Below, piece by piece: positions 43,291 through 54,420 of a stretch of 64,000 nt of DNA (position 1 is the first letter of the stretch; the number at the start of each line of letters is the position of its first letter). The notes under the pieces were generated by a model, which had not been told where the DNA came from, made no database searches, and worked only from the letters and a program-made list of their open reading frames with translations. The position numbers were made by a program, and so were the translations under genes. Source of the stretch: Pomphorhynchus laevis (lineage: Eukaryota; Acanthocephala; Palaeacanthocephala; Echinorhynchida; Pomphorhynchidae); NCBI GenBank assembly GCA_012934845.2, contig WNNJ02002827.1:62001-126000 (forward strand). Reading direction: 5' to 3'.

Positions 43291-46199
43291 AGTCGGACCT
43301 CTTTAGTAGTGATGGTTCGTGTGTGGGAAAACTAGTAGACTTCGATAGTGTCACCGAGCGTGTCAAATTTTCCCATTATACGAACATTTTTGTCGGTTAT
43401 TCAAATGTTCGTAGTCTCCTGGCTCAGTTCTCGGAAATTAAATTCATAGTTGCTTCGAAACGTTTTGATGTATTTTGTATAACCGAAACATGGCTACATT
43501 CTGACATTTCGGATGACTGTGTTGCCATCCCTAACTATTTTCTTATACGTTCGGATCGCTCATGTGGTAAACGTGGAGGTGGGGTAGCCGCCTATGTGCG
43601 AAATAGTCTCCTGGTATCGAATATCTCGGCTTTTCGCGAAGATATTGGTTATTCATTTGAAGGTCTTGCTTTTACACTGGGAAATTGTCAACGATCCCGA
43701 TTCTGCGTCCTTTACCGTTCTCCGTCCTATGAATTAAGATTTGACTCTCTTAAATCAAATTTGCTGAGTTTATCTTCGTATCCTCTGATTTTGCTCCTGG
43801 GTGACTTCAATATCCCCCAAATAGACTGGAAAAATAGTCATTCACGACCAATTTACGGAATTGGGAAAGTACTAAGTGACTTTCTGTTACTCGAGATTCT
43901 ACTAGTTCAACATATTAAAGAACCTACTTGTGTGACAGGGACGCCTTCTATACTCGATTTGGTCTTTACTAAGTGTTTGGGTGACGTTTCAGGTGTTCGT
44001 TATGACGCACCAATTGGCAATAGCGATCACTGTGTACTCTCTATGCGGCTGCCGCTGTTCAACAGAGCCTCACAAAACTCTAATTTTAAAAAACGTTGTT
44101 GAGTAGGTGTTGACGCTAGTCAACTAGCTGCAAGCTTCCCAAAAGGTATCTGTGATAGTCTTCGTATCCACTCTTGTTTGGAGGTTCCTGTTGTCTTTGA
44201 TCTGCTCCATGATGAATTGAAGCGAATTTCGGATATCTTTGCTCCGATACGTGCCTGCAAGTCTAAGCATGGACATCCTCCTTGGTTCGACAGAGAGCTT
44301 CTTGATGCTATAAGATCCCGCAACAAATTGTGGCGCGAATTTAGGCGTTCTTCTGCTTCAAAACGTGCCTACATCGACTCTCGGAACTTATGCAATCGGC
44401 TAAAATTTCAGAAACGCTATTCGTACGAAGATAGTATCGCCAGGGATGCATCTTTGAATCCTAGGAGGTTTTGGTCTTATGTAAGAAACAACAGAACACT
44501 TGTCGCCACAATTAGCTCAATCCAAACGCCAACTGAAACTTTGACCGATCCGTCTCTAATCGCCCAACATTTAGCTGATGGCTTCTTGGTACAGGCTTTG
44601 ACCTCTAACAAACTGCATGACTTTAGTTGGAAGTATGTTCCGGTTGCTCATCGGTGTTGTCTTCGTCCACTCAGAGTAAATGAGGTGTTGAACGAAGTTA
44701 TGAAGCTCGATTCGTTTACATCTCCGGGACCAGACAATATCGCCCCCATCCTTGTCAAATCCCTAGCGAACGAACTGAGCAATGATTTAACTATGTTCTT
44801 CAGATACAGCTTAGACACATCTTGGATTCCTGACAGTTGGAAGTGTGCAATTGTGGTGCCTATTCCCAAAAAGCATCCTGCTAGCTTTTGCGCGGACTTT
44901 CGGCCCATTAGCTTAACTAGCGTATTCTGCAAACTTTTAGAAAGAATCATTGCTAGTAGAATCAGGGATCATTTGGATCGTAATCACATATTGGTTGAAT
45001 CTCAACATGGTTTCAGGATCGGACGTTCATGCCTTACTAACCTACTAACTGCGCGTGAAAAATGGGCTGATGCTCTGGAGGCTGGGTTTCAGGTTCATAC
45101 AGTGTTCCTTGATTCTTCGAAAGCTTTTGATAGGGTACCACACGACGGCATAGTGTCTTTACTGTATCACTATGGACTTCATTCATATATTTGTGAGTGG
45201 GTCAGGGAATTTCTATCGAATAGGTCTTTCCGAGTTTGTGTGGGAGGCGTGTTTTCTTATTCTGTAAATATTAATTCTGGCGTACCGCATGGATCAGTCC
45301 TTGGCCCACTGCTCTTTATAATCTTCATTAATGATCTGCTACTCCGCTTATCATGCTCTCATCTAGCGTTTGCAGACGATCTAAAGATTTGGTCGATCAT
45401 TAGAAGTCCTGCTGATCGAGTATCGTTACAAAATGATCTAAACTCCCTGATCAAGTGGTGCGATTCTACCGGACTACGGTTGAATGTTGATAAATGTGTC
45501 CTCATGCAATTAGGTTGCCCTATTGAAACTCTAAGGTACTTTATTGGAGATATGGTCTTAAAGGAAGTGTCTCATCATAAGGATTTAGGGATTATTGTCC
45601 ATAGATCCTTGAAAACAAAGTTGAACACCGACTTCTTTCTAGGTAAAGCTACTAGGGCGTTATATTGTATTAAAAATGCATTCCTCAGGTTAAGCTGTCA
45701 CATGTTCAAGAGGTTATTCATCTCCATCGTCAGGCCACACTTGGAGTACTGCATTCAGGCTTGTTTCCCTGTCACTAAGCAAGAACTATTAGACCTGAAG
45801 TCTATTCTTAGGCGCGGATCGAGGCTCTGTATTGGCTTAAGTGGTATTGACTATTATGTACGTCTAAGTCGTATTGGGATGTTGTCGGTACGTGAGAGGT
45901 TCATATCCTTGGAAATGCTATGTCTATGGCATATGTCGAATGATGTGGTAGGTTATCCCACCGATGTAATCACTAGGCGGGTAGATCAGTTGCGGGGGCA
46001 TATCAGAGTCTTGTATAAATTTGGATTTGGCAGATTACCAAAAGTGTATAGACTCTCAAGGAGAGGAATTAACATGTGGAATTCGTTGCCTGAGGAAGTC
46101 GTTGCAGCCCCCAGTTTGAGAACGTTTAAATCACGATGCTACAAATGGATACATGAGCAATGCCGCCATTCAACACTACCACTGGAATACCCTAATTAG
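43224..46199 (+). pseudogene. Family B LINE ORF2 (endonuclease and RT) with one internal stop
   Basis: The APE endonuclease nicks target DNA and the RT primes from the nick. Endonuclease (43380-44080): VGYSNVRSLLAQF, VFCITETWLHSD, RGGGVAAYVRNSL, LLLGDFNIPQIDW and IGNSDHCVLSMRL. A TGA at 44100-44102 follows, and the same frame then continues for 673 codons from the Met at 44178. RT: TSPGPDNIAPILVKSL, AIVVPIPKKHPASFCADFRPISLTSVFCKLLE, SQHGFRIGRSCLTNLL, FLDSSKAFDRVPHDGI, SGVPHGSVLGPLLF (His replaces the usual Gln) and FADDLKIW with the catalytic aspartates at about 45373-45380. The C-terminal region ends RGINMWNSLPEEVVAAPSLRTFKSRC. Total is about 990 codons, full length for the group. The single stop between domains would separate them unless read through. 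Confidence 0.86.
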
Positions 46200-46300
46200 C
46201 TACGTTGACTGACCATTTGCTTTTGTTTTATTTTTTTTGGACTCTGCCTGAATAGCCTTTTGGCTTTGGTATGTATTGGAATAATAATAAATATCTTGTA

Positions 46301-46900
46301 AGATTAGTGGTCGAAATATTTCGTGGTTGACTGATTTAACAGATTACCGTTTAATTGCAGTAAAATAACCGTTTGATTACCATTAAATATTGTAAAAGCA
46401 TCAATTGTGGAAAATACATGTTTAAGAGCAATATGGAAAAACCAATTGTAGAATATTAATGATCATTTGGAATATTAAATTACGTCATATAGAATACGTC
46501 ATAGAAATTTAAATAATTTTACATCCGAACAATAGCAGAAACAAATTTACAATTTTTCTTTGTAAGTTCTTTAGGTGTATTTTCTCTTTTGAGCCGAGCA
46601 TTATTGCTGTGCGTAACTCAATGTTTTATTTTATTTGATTGTCACGTATCACTAAACGCAATCGACTAAAAATTCACTTAACGTTTTTAAAGTCTTTCCT
46701 ATTACATGACGCATATAACTGCAATTTATTCAATTTTTGAAGCAAAAAGTTGAATTTGGGTCAAGTGTTATTTTTTCGTGTTTCGGAGTCTTATATTTTT
46801 CTAAAATTCGCATATAGCACACATTTTATCGGTTTACCGTATTTAGAATTCAAATCTATTAAAGAGTAGAGCACTCAGTTCAATTCCAAAAGTAAAACCA
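46301..46900. promoter_or_regulatory. Upstream region of IMPDH
   Basis: Six hundred bases of AT-rich DNA lie between the LINE 3' end and the IMPDH start, and should hold its promoter and 5' UTR. I see no unambiguous TATA box or initiator, only several TTATATTTTT-like runs (for example about 46790) of the kind expected by chance here. Confidence 0.35.
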
Positions 46901-48424
46901 ATGAACGATTCAATGGATTTAGACGGCTTGTCCGTTGCCGACATGTTCGCATCTAAAGATGGTATTACATTTAACGATTTTATTATCCTACCAGGATATA
47001 TTGATTTCGAGGCTGACACTGTAAGTCTAAAATCTTCGCTGACTAAGAAGTTAAATCTAAATATTCCACTGGTCAGTTCCCCGATGGACACTGTTACAGA
47101 GTCTTCTATGGCAATAGCAATGTCGTTGAATGGTGGAATTGGAATAATTCATAATAATTGTTCTACTGAATATCAAATGGATCAGGTAAAACGGGTAAAA
47201 AAGTTTAAACATGGATTCATATACGATCCACTCGTATTTGATCCTTCAAAAACTGTAGCAGATGTGCTTGAAGTTAAGAAAAATTTAAGATTTTCAGGAA
47301 TTCCTATTACGGAATCGGGAAAAATAGGTGGTCGACTCTTAGGTCTAATAACGACCAGAGATATCTATTATTTAGATGAAACTCAATATACAGATAATGT
47401 GATGAATCACATGACTCCATTTTATGATTTAATAACTGCTAGTGACGGTTTACCACTGACAGAAGCATATTCTCTGCTTAAGAAGAGTAAAAAAGGCAAA
47501 CTTCCCATAATAAATGATAACAATGAGTTAGTGGCTTTAATCGCCAGAAGTGACGTACAAAAGAAAACAGATTTTCCGCTTTCGTCAATCGATGATAAGA
47601 AACAATTATTGGTAGGAGCATCGGTTAACACAAGATGTGAAAGTGTTGACAGAGTGGCAGCTTTAAAATCGGTAGGGCTGGATGTATGTGTAATTGATTC
47701 ATCACAAGGTAATACCATTTATCAAATTGATCTTATAAGACAATTGAAAAGGCAATACGCCGATGACCTGCAGATTATTGCCGGAAACGTAGTAACTTCA
47801 AATCAGGCTAAGAATCTAATAGACGCAGGCGCTGATGCGTTAAGAGTAGGCATGGGATCAGGTTCTATTTGTATAACACAAGAGATTATGGCTGTAGGAC
47901 GTCCACAATGTTCTGCTATATATCACGTAAAAAAATATGCACAACAATACGGTGTTCCTATAATCGCTGATGGTGGAATGAGTTGTCCAGGTCAATTGAG
48001 TAAGGCCCTGTCATTAGGTGCAAATTGCTTAATGATGGGGTCGATGCTTGCCGGAACTAATGAAAGTCCTGGACATTACTTTTACCAAGACGGTGTTAAA
48101 CTCAAACGATACCGTGGAATGGGTTCGCTTGAGGCAATGGAATGCAATAACGAATCAAGTACAAGATATTTGTACGATAAGAGCAATGAAGTGAGGGTTG
48201 CACAAGGTGTTTGTGGAGCTGTTACTGATAAAGGATCAGTTCATAAACTTTGCAAATATCTATCGTCGAGTTTGAAAAAGAGCCTTCAAGATATGGGAGC
48301 AAGATCGATTCAGCAATTGCACGATATGGCTAATAATGGAACTCTTCGATTTGAACGACGAAGTCTATCCGCAGTCAAAGAAGGCAACGTACATAGTCTG
48401 TATTCATATGAAAAGATTCAGTAA
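46901..48424 (+). CDS. IMPDH: Inosine-5'-monophosphate dehydrogenase (507 aa)
   Basis: It catalyses the NAD-dependent oxidation of IMP to XMP, the committed step of guanine nucleotide synthesis, as a cytosolic tetramer. The barrel starts GITFNDFIILPGYIDF, followed by PLVSSPMDTVTESSMAIAM. The regulatory CBS pair interrupts the barrel at about residues 105-225 (GIPITESGKIGGRLLGLITTRDI, KGKLPIINDNNELVALIARSD). DSSQGNT and GNVVTSNQAKNLIDAGAD precede the catalytic loop GSGSICITQE, where the nucleophile is Cys324 (codon at 47870). Then come IIADGGMSCPGQLSKAL and YRGMGSLEAM, and the mobile flap with the Arg422-Tyr423 pair that activates water. The C-terminus VHSLYSYEKIQ matches animal enzymes. The length is normal (about 514 in vertebrates), with no intron and no break. 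The first ATG fits the family start. It is a complete and probably functional gene. Confidence 0.97.
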   Translation: MNDSMDLDGLSVADMFASKDGITFNDFIILPGYIDFEADTVSLKSSLTKKLNLNIPLVSSPMDTVTESSMAIAMSLNGGIGIIHNNCSTEYQMDQVKRVKKFKHGFIYDPLVFDPSKTVADVLEVKKNLRFSGIPITESGKIGGRLLGLITTRDIYYLDETQYTDNVMNHMTPFYDLITASDGLPLTEAYSLLKKSKKGKLPIINDNNELVALIARSDVQKKTDFPLSSIDDKKQLLVGASVNTRCESVDRVAALKSVGLDVCVIDSSQGNTIYQIDLIRQLKRQYADDLQIIAGNVVTSNQAKNLIDAGADALRVGMGSGSICITQEIMAVGRPQCSAIYHVKKYAQQYGVPIIADGGMSCPGQLSKALSLGANCLMMGSMLAGTNESPGHYFYQDGVKLKRYRGMGSLEAMECNNESSTRYLYDKSNEVRVAQGVCGAVTDKGSVHKLCKYLSSSLKKSLQDMGARSIQQLHDMANNGTLRFERRSLSAVKEGNVHSLYSYEKIQ

Positions 48425-48447
48425 ATTAGAAGTGCTACATAAGAATT

Positions 48448-48453
48448 AATAAA
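48448..48453 (+). promoter_or_regulatory. Candidate polyadenylation signal of IMPDH
   Basis: AATAAA lies 24 bases after the stop codon, the expected position for a short 3' UTR. Confidence 0.55.
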
Positions 48454-48609
48454 TCCACAAACCTAAAATATTTATTATAAAAATATTATTAAATTTTATT
48501 GAGTTGGATTTATGCTTTGCAACCTGGAAATCATTTAGTCACAGTGTAATTTGGTGAGGGCAATATGCGATCTTTGCATACAAAATATATATTTTTCTAA
48601 AATTTATTT

Positions 48610-49075
48610 GTTTAATAAATCAAATATCATGCAAAAATATGTTTCTTGTAAATTTAAATATGTCATCTTTACGATATAAATTAATAGTAGTTTTAGTTAA
48701 TGTTAATTTAATGTTCATATCTAGATATACACCTTCTTTATCATTAATATTGGTTTTGTTAAGAATAAGGCTTTCTGTATAAATGTGCTCACTAATTGAA
48801 TAAAAATTATTAGAATTAAATACACATATATCATCAATGTATCGAAACATATATTTCATATATTTATATTGTTTAGATTTAGTTTTTACACAGTTATGAA
48901 CAAATTCATATTCTATAAAGCTTAAAAACAAGTCAGCTATAATTGGGCTACTATTACCACCCATTGGAACATCTTTTACTTGTCTAAATATAGATGTCCC
49001 TACTTTTACATAATTTTGATTTATCAAAATATTTAAGGATTATATTAATTCAATTTTATCCATGTATTTATATTA
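48610..49075 (-). mobile_element. Penelope-like element RT fragment
   Basis: This is the best-preserved PLE RT segment in the window. The minus-strand frame 49027-48620 reads INQNYVKVGTSIFRQVKDVP, MGGNSSPIIADLFLSFIEYEF, FRYIDDICVFN, then LILNKTNINDKEGVYLDMNIKL. The motifs MGG(N/T)SSP and YIDD and the following YLDM block indicate Penelope-like RT. It is truncated at both sides, just downstream of IMPDH and opposite to it. Confidence 0.8.
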
Positions 49076-49344
49076 GCTTGATTCTTGAAATTTTTTAAAA
49101 CTACGCAATTAATTAACGAAATCAAAATAAAACTAATTTCTTAGTTTCTTGTTTTTATAAAACTAAGAAATTAGTGGATATTTTCAATATAAAAATGTAA
49201 AAAGTTAAATGCTTTAAAGAGAAGTTCCATCTTTGATGTCGGCGACTTAAAATTTTACACTAGAAAATGTAGTGTAAGAAATTGTGTGTGAAAAAATTGT
49301 AAATTATCAAAGTCATTTTAACAACAATAACAACAATAATTTAT
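49076..49344. other. Unassigned AT-rich stretch
   Basis: It contains a short inverted repeat on AACTAAGAAATTAGT near 49130-49180 and otherwise nothing recognised. Confidence 0.3.
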
Positions 49345-49627
49345 TTAAAGTGGCAAACGCGTGCCAACTGCAAGCTCACAGCAAAAGTCATTCAGATAAA
49401 ACACCGCAAAAGTCATACAGATAAATTTTTTGAATTGCTTAAATGGGATCGGATTTGCGTTTGAAGCATGTCAGGAAGGTTTATTGGCGTATATGAATGG
49501 ACAGATGATAGCACGAGAGAGGAGCATCTATAAGGAAGGAGCCAAAGACAAAAGAGGCAGAGTAGTTAGGGGCATGTAAAAGAAGGGAATTACGGGAACA
49601 CAAAGAACAGAGAGTAGGACAAGAATT
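49345..49627 (-). mobile_element. Family A2 LINE 3' end
   Basis: On the minus strand it encodes the last part of ORF2 (LVLLSVLCSRNSLLLHAPNYS as at 4690-4740) and then the family 3' terminus with GCGTGC-less variant CTTGCAGTTGGCACGCGTTTGCC. It is strongly 5'-truncated and abuts family B sequence at 49627. Confidence 0.7.
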
Positions 49628-50205
49628 TGATAGACATTTATTATTATAGGTTACAAGTTACTAGCCGCAAATGACTGTTTAAACTGTTTACAAATTTTGT
49701 TTTCAAAACATTAAATATCAAAATAGATTCACGCATCCAAACCGGAATTGACAATCCACTTCAACGGTAGCTTTTTGAAGTGGCGATAGCTAGCAGCACT
49801 GGCAAGGTCCTCAGGTAACAAATTCCAAATATTCAATGAGCGGTGGGAAAGCCTACTCACACTCCTGACTTTACCGTGGGCGAATTTCAACCGCGCGAAA
49901 GTGACCTCTTCGAGTCGAATTGCGTAATTGTATATGAGATGATGAGAAACCTTCCGTTCCATGAACCAAGAGCCACATTGCTGCGAGGACTAAATTTAGT
50001 AGCCTTTGAGCTGTTGAAGGCAGTTTCAAACAAGCTAGACGCTCAGTGTAAGGATAATATGAGCAATACAAAGTTTGCTTCCTCTACGTAGGATATACTC
50101 AATTTTCGTCATTTCAGCTTTAGTGGATTGGAAAGTTATTGTGATGAAGTATTCCACGTGCGGGCGAACAAAGGCTCCGTAAAGAACTAAGGCTCAACAA
50201 AGATT

Positions 50206-50264
50206 CTTCAAGACATGGGAGCAAGGTCGATTCAGCAATTGCACTATATGGATAATAATGGAAC
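50206..50264 (+). pseudogene. 59-bp copy of an IMPDH segment
   Basis: It matches IMPDH 48284-48342 over 59 bases with four substitutions and no gap (core GGAGCAAG, then TCGATTCAGCAATTGCAC). It lies within the RT of the reversed family B LINE, 1.9 kb beyond its parent gene and in the same orientation as the parent. Confidence 0.88.
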
Positions 50265-50297
50265 ATATTAGCCATAAGATGTTATGGCTAATATGTT
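50262..50297. repeat. Perfect 16-bp hairpin next to the IMPDH fragment
   Basis: AACATATTAGCCATAA (50262-50277) and its exact complement (50282-50297) flank the loop GATG. The left arm overlaps the last bases of the IMPDH-derived segment. LINE sequence resumes right after it. Confidence 0.85.
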
Positions 50298-52900
50298 ATA
50301 TGTCATTTCATATTATGCTTGACTAGTTTCGGCTTTAACTTAGCAAATGTGTTCTTTATACAATACATATGCATAATTGTTTTACCATGGATATACTCGG
50401 TATTCGGTCGAGTCTTGATATCGTTATTCAAAATGATTCTAAAATCTCTGTGCTCAGATATAATGTGAAGCTTCTGACATCCTAAATAAAAGTCTCGATC
50501 AGGTTTACCGTTGCCAAGCTTCGAACGCCACATATAGTCACATTTGTCTACATTCATTGTCATAGCAATACAGTACTTCAGTTATATATCGAGTGAAGAT
50601 CGTGCTGTAGGCGCTGGCTCTGTGGGTCGGAAATTTTATCGCATCATACTTTCACATAATCAGCAAATGCCAAGCATGGGCTATTTATGTTTAAGAGCAG
50701 ATCATTTAGAAATATAATGAAAAACAAGGGACCAAGGACTGTACCTTGGGGAACGCCACAATTAATAGGACTAGCAGAAGACAGGCTACTGTCAATCCTC
50801 ACTCGAAATGATCTGTTGCAAAGGAAATCACGAATCCAATTGCACAATGTTGTAGAAACAACGTTGTGAGCTAACAAGCTGATCAGGCTCTCATGTGGGA
50901 CCTGGTCGAAAGCTTTCGAGAAATCAATAAAGATTATATCGACCAAGCTACTAACATTCAACGATTGGGTCCACATTTTGCGCGCAGTAAGTTTGTCAAA
51001 CACGAACGACCGTGACGAAATCCTATTGGAATAGGCCGTTCTCTAAATGCACATACTTGATTGCGGTATTAAGGGTTCTGTTTCGCAGCGCATAGAACCA
51101 GAATAGGTTATAGCTTGGGGCTGCAATTTACTTTTTTGATGATTGCTGATTCGAATCTCTCGCGTTTTGATATCTTCATCCGAGTACAAACGTTTATAAA
51201 ATGTCTATAAATGTTAATGATGTGCCGGAGCGAGCGAGATTACTTCTCCAGACGATTCGTTCTCCTGAGAGAACAAAGTGAGAGCTGATACTTATCGATT
51301 TCAATATTGGCTTCAACAGACCGCTGTTCGTGAGAATAGAAGGATAACGATATACAACGCAAAAACTAATGCCAGCACCTATGATACTCAATATGAAAGG
51401 AAATGATCTCGAAGAAACTACGCGGATCACAAACTTGAGAGATATCAAAAATCAAAAAATGGTCAGGAATGTACACTGCAACACCACCACGCCTAATAGA
51501 CTTTCTATCACTGCGGAGTAGACGATATCATGAAATATCAACAGTAGTATCCAAGATGTTTTGGTATAGCCATGATTCACTAAAACAGAATATATCATAA
51601 ACATTAACCCCAACATTGTATCTTAGCTCTGTAAGTTGCGCTGGAAGACTGCGGAGATTGGAATAAGCTACCGACAAATAGAGGCGGGTTGCACAAGCAT
51701 CCTCTTTAGGGTTACTAAAGCATAGACTATCAAACATAATCAGATACCCCAAGGTATGATTCGTTTTCTCTGAATTCACGTGCAAGCCGGCTTTTCGACA
51801 GTCAAAGGGGTTAACCGTTTCAAAACGCACGACATGGCGCCATTTAACAACCTGAAAATCCCGAATGCATAGATTTGCCTCACCTTGAGAAATCCGACTT
51901 CTTAATTCAATGTTTGATTTGCTCAATTTTAATCGCTCTTATGAGTAAGGGTCACGAAGTATACGATATGGCATTCGTTTAGACGAAATCTACACATTAA
52001 TAACAATCGTACATGACCAGGAGAAGACAATATCACCTTTAGTAGCCTTGGTTTCTATACATTATTTTACCAAGCCGGAATAGCTTCTTTACGTTGATAG
52101 CTGATGATAACTCTTCATAACCTTCATTAAATATGGTGGGAGAATGCCTTACGTAGAGTAGATACGTCATAATCCATACGGTCCTGTGAATTTGCGGCAT
52201 TGGACTCAGGAAGTCCACTGAATAACACGTTATATGTGCTATCATAATGATGCCGAATCTGCTCAACCGATTTCGCTTTAAGAAAATAACTAGGCTTGAT
52301 AGAACTAGAGTTCGTTGCTATATGCATACCAGCTGGAGATCTGTTGCCTGAAGACGCGCACAAGCAGGACGTCATTGATCGTCCGTGGTTCTCATTGGTG
52401 CCAACAATTTGCACATTATAGGGTGAATCGTGAATATATTATGACTCGAATTCGATGAATCCGTCGATATCGCAACTGAGTTAGCACGACAATTGCGCAA
52501 GTGTAACTCGCATTTTGTTTAGGAGACGATTGAGAACGCGTAGTTTCAAAATAGGTATCTTGCGCCTTTTCTATTGAGAACTGTATAGTGATAAATTTCT
52601 TATATCCTCTTTTCTAAATACGGGTCGGTGTCAATGAGCTTACAATAACTGGACTTCAATTCTGGGGCGTACTGTTTAGCCCGTTCGAGGTGATTTCCTG
52701 AGGAATACGATCTGCATTCACTTCACAAGATGGAACGATATCCGCCATTGTACTGTCGCTGTGCAAAGCTCTATCCAGCTTATTCTCAGCACCAGTCTTA
52801 CGATAGTTAGCATTACAAAAACCACAGAAAAACGATCGATCCTGATATTGCAGCTGTTCGTTTATCCTGACCATTATAATGATTCAAACCTCACAACCTA

Positions 52901-53190
52901 ATGTATCACACCCCACCTCGAGTTGAATCTATTCTCTTTCCTTATTTTCTGTATACTTCTTGTTTCCGCCCATTGTTTGTTTAAACTTATCAATTGGAAT
53001 ATACTTCGTCATTTGATCTTGGTGGGCAAGATTTTCCGGGAGCGAAGCGAGCGGGACTGAAATCTGGAACAGAAATCTGGAACCGAAATCTGGAACTAAA
53101 ACCTGGAACTGAAATCTGGAACTTAGAAATATATTGCAATATAACTGAAATCTGGAACTGAAATCTGGAACTGAAATTGTATGTAATAAT
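52901..53190 (-). promoter_or_regulatory. LINE 5' leader with conserved block and 13-bp repeats
   Basis: The block at 53022-53062 is the reverse complement counterpart of 17421-17458 (core GAAGCGAGCGGGACTG), with about six differences over 42 bases. It is followed by about nine units of ACTGAAATCTGGA (about 53055-53180). On the minus strand these stand upstream of the ORF1 finger at 52874, as in the other leaders. Confidence 0.6.
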
Positions 53191-54144
53191 GAGTAAAAAA
53201 TTGTTTAAACAGTCCACTAATATAAATCTATATGCGTGAAATCAATGTTGCGCACAATTTTGTCAAATTTCTCGATTGTGGTCTATATTGGAAAATGTCA
53301 TATAACTATTATATTATAACTATTATATTATAATTTATTATTTTTATGTTGTTAAACAGCATGAAGCTGAGAGATAAGCGGATATTTAATTCTATATTAT
53401 TTTTATAATATCGTATTAAGAGTTGCATTACTTTGTGCTGTCAGTATAAATTCATATATTATATCGACGCTTTGGGATAACGGACTTGGAGTTGATTGCA
53501 TCAATAGATGATTTTCCGTATTTGATAGTTAAACCGGTTTGTGGAAAATCAGACAGGTTCATTTCGGCTTCGAAATGAAGCCAAGCTATTTCTACAAGAA
53601 ATAACTACATGATAGTTTAAATAAATATTCAACAAAATCCATCACAGAATTAATCATCACATTTCGTCTATTTTGTGTTTTTATGTTTTGTTTTATTTAA
53701 TTGCTTTATTATAGTTCTTTTTTGCAATATATTTTTAGTTTTTAAAAAATAATTATTTTTTACGATATTTCCTTAATAAAAGGAAAGATGTTTTTGATCT
53801 TTCCATTATAAAAGGAAAGATAAATTAATAAAGATATGTATTACAGTTCGTTATATAATTACTTAAATGATTACTTTGACATCGGATGCCAGGAAAGACA
53901 TCCAATCTTTCCTGACAATAAATCTCATTTATAGGCCCGTTTACGGGAACCTAATTTCTGTAAATTAACTTTTCTTTTTTAATAAATAATATTACAAAAA
54001 AAGATTACTTTAGTAAGCTGATTAACAGTGAAAGCTCGAATATATCTAAGATAATCATTTGGAAAGATTATATATTTGATGAAATTAAAAATAAAATGAA
54101 AATAACAAACAATTATAAAAGGAAAGTTAAAATTAATAAAGCAC
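53191..54144. other. Unassigned AT-rich stretch with small hairpins
   Basis: No gene recognised. Two small hairpins share the word GGAAAGA: 53782-53804 (8-bp stem) and 53890-53914 (9-bp stem, CAGGAAAGA with TCTTTCCTG). A TTATAAAAGGAAAG word occurs at about 53807 and again at about 54113. Confidence 0.4.
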
Positions 54145-54420
54145 TATTCAGTATTAATTCTACAAAAGAATTTTTAGAACAGACAAAAGGAATAAATTTT
54201 TAAAATATAAATACATACGATTTTAGTACGCTTTATACAAATCTAGATTTAGCAGATATTAAAGAAGCGTTAGTAAAATTAATTAATCTCATATTCGGAA
54301 AAAGATATACATATTTAAGTTATAATAACTATAACGCCTATCTAACAAAAATTAAATCATCAAATAAATAAAAAAAATATTGATAAAATTGAATTATTAG
54401 AATCCTTAACTGCTAAATAA
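54145..54420 (+). mobile_element. Penelope-like element fragment, RT N-terminal part
   Basis: Close to 8450-8710: SINSTKEFLEQTKGI, then YDFSTLYTNLDLADIKEALVKLINLIFGK and YNNYNAYLTKIKSSNK. It is a short decayed piece ending before the GVPMGG motif. Confidence 0.7.

Larger units (their letters stand above)
41640..46300 (+). mobile_element. Family B (CR1/Jockey-like) LINE, nearly complete
   Basis: The unit comprises a leader (41640-41778, starting TTACAATCTAAAGTAAAT as in the A2 leader), ORF1 (41779-43290), ORF2 (43224-46199, overlapping ORF1 by 67 bases in another frame), and a short 3' UTR ending near AATAATAATAAATATC (46280-46297). Each ORF has just one in-frame stop and no frameshift. I did not find a convincing target duplication, so the ends are approximate. 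Confidence 0.88.
49628..52900 (-). mobile_element. Family B-like LINE, long decayed copy
   Basis: Minus-strand order is as follows. The ORF1 finger remnant is at 52874-52656 (DRSFFCGFCNANYRK). The ORF1 core is at 52414-52039 (YNVLFSGLPESNAANSQDRMDYD) and its C-terminus at 51926-51830 (ELRSRISQGEANLCIRDFQVVKWR). The endonuclease is at 51700-51050 (AYSNLRSLPAQLTELRYNV, DIFCFSESWL). The RT is at 51003-50563 (DIIFIDFSKAFDQVPHESLISLL, CGVPQGTVLGPLFFIIFLNDLL, LAFADYVKV with Tyr in place of the second catalytic Asp, then MNVDKCDYMWRSKLG). The C-terminus is at 50190-49729 (VRPHVEYF, VSRLSHRSLNIWNLLPEDLAS). There are many breaks, and foreign sequence is inserted at about 50200-50297. Confidence 0.78.

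Noticed and set aside
50206-50264. Second IMPDH gene or processed pseudogene
   Set aside because: Only 59 bases match and no other exon-like or 3' sequence is nearby.
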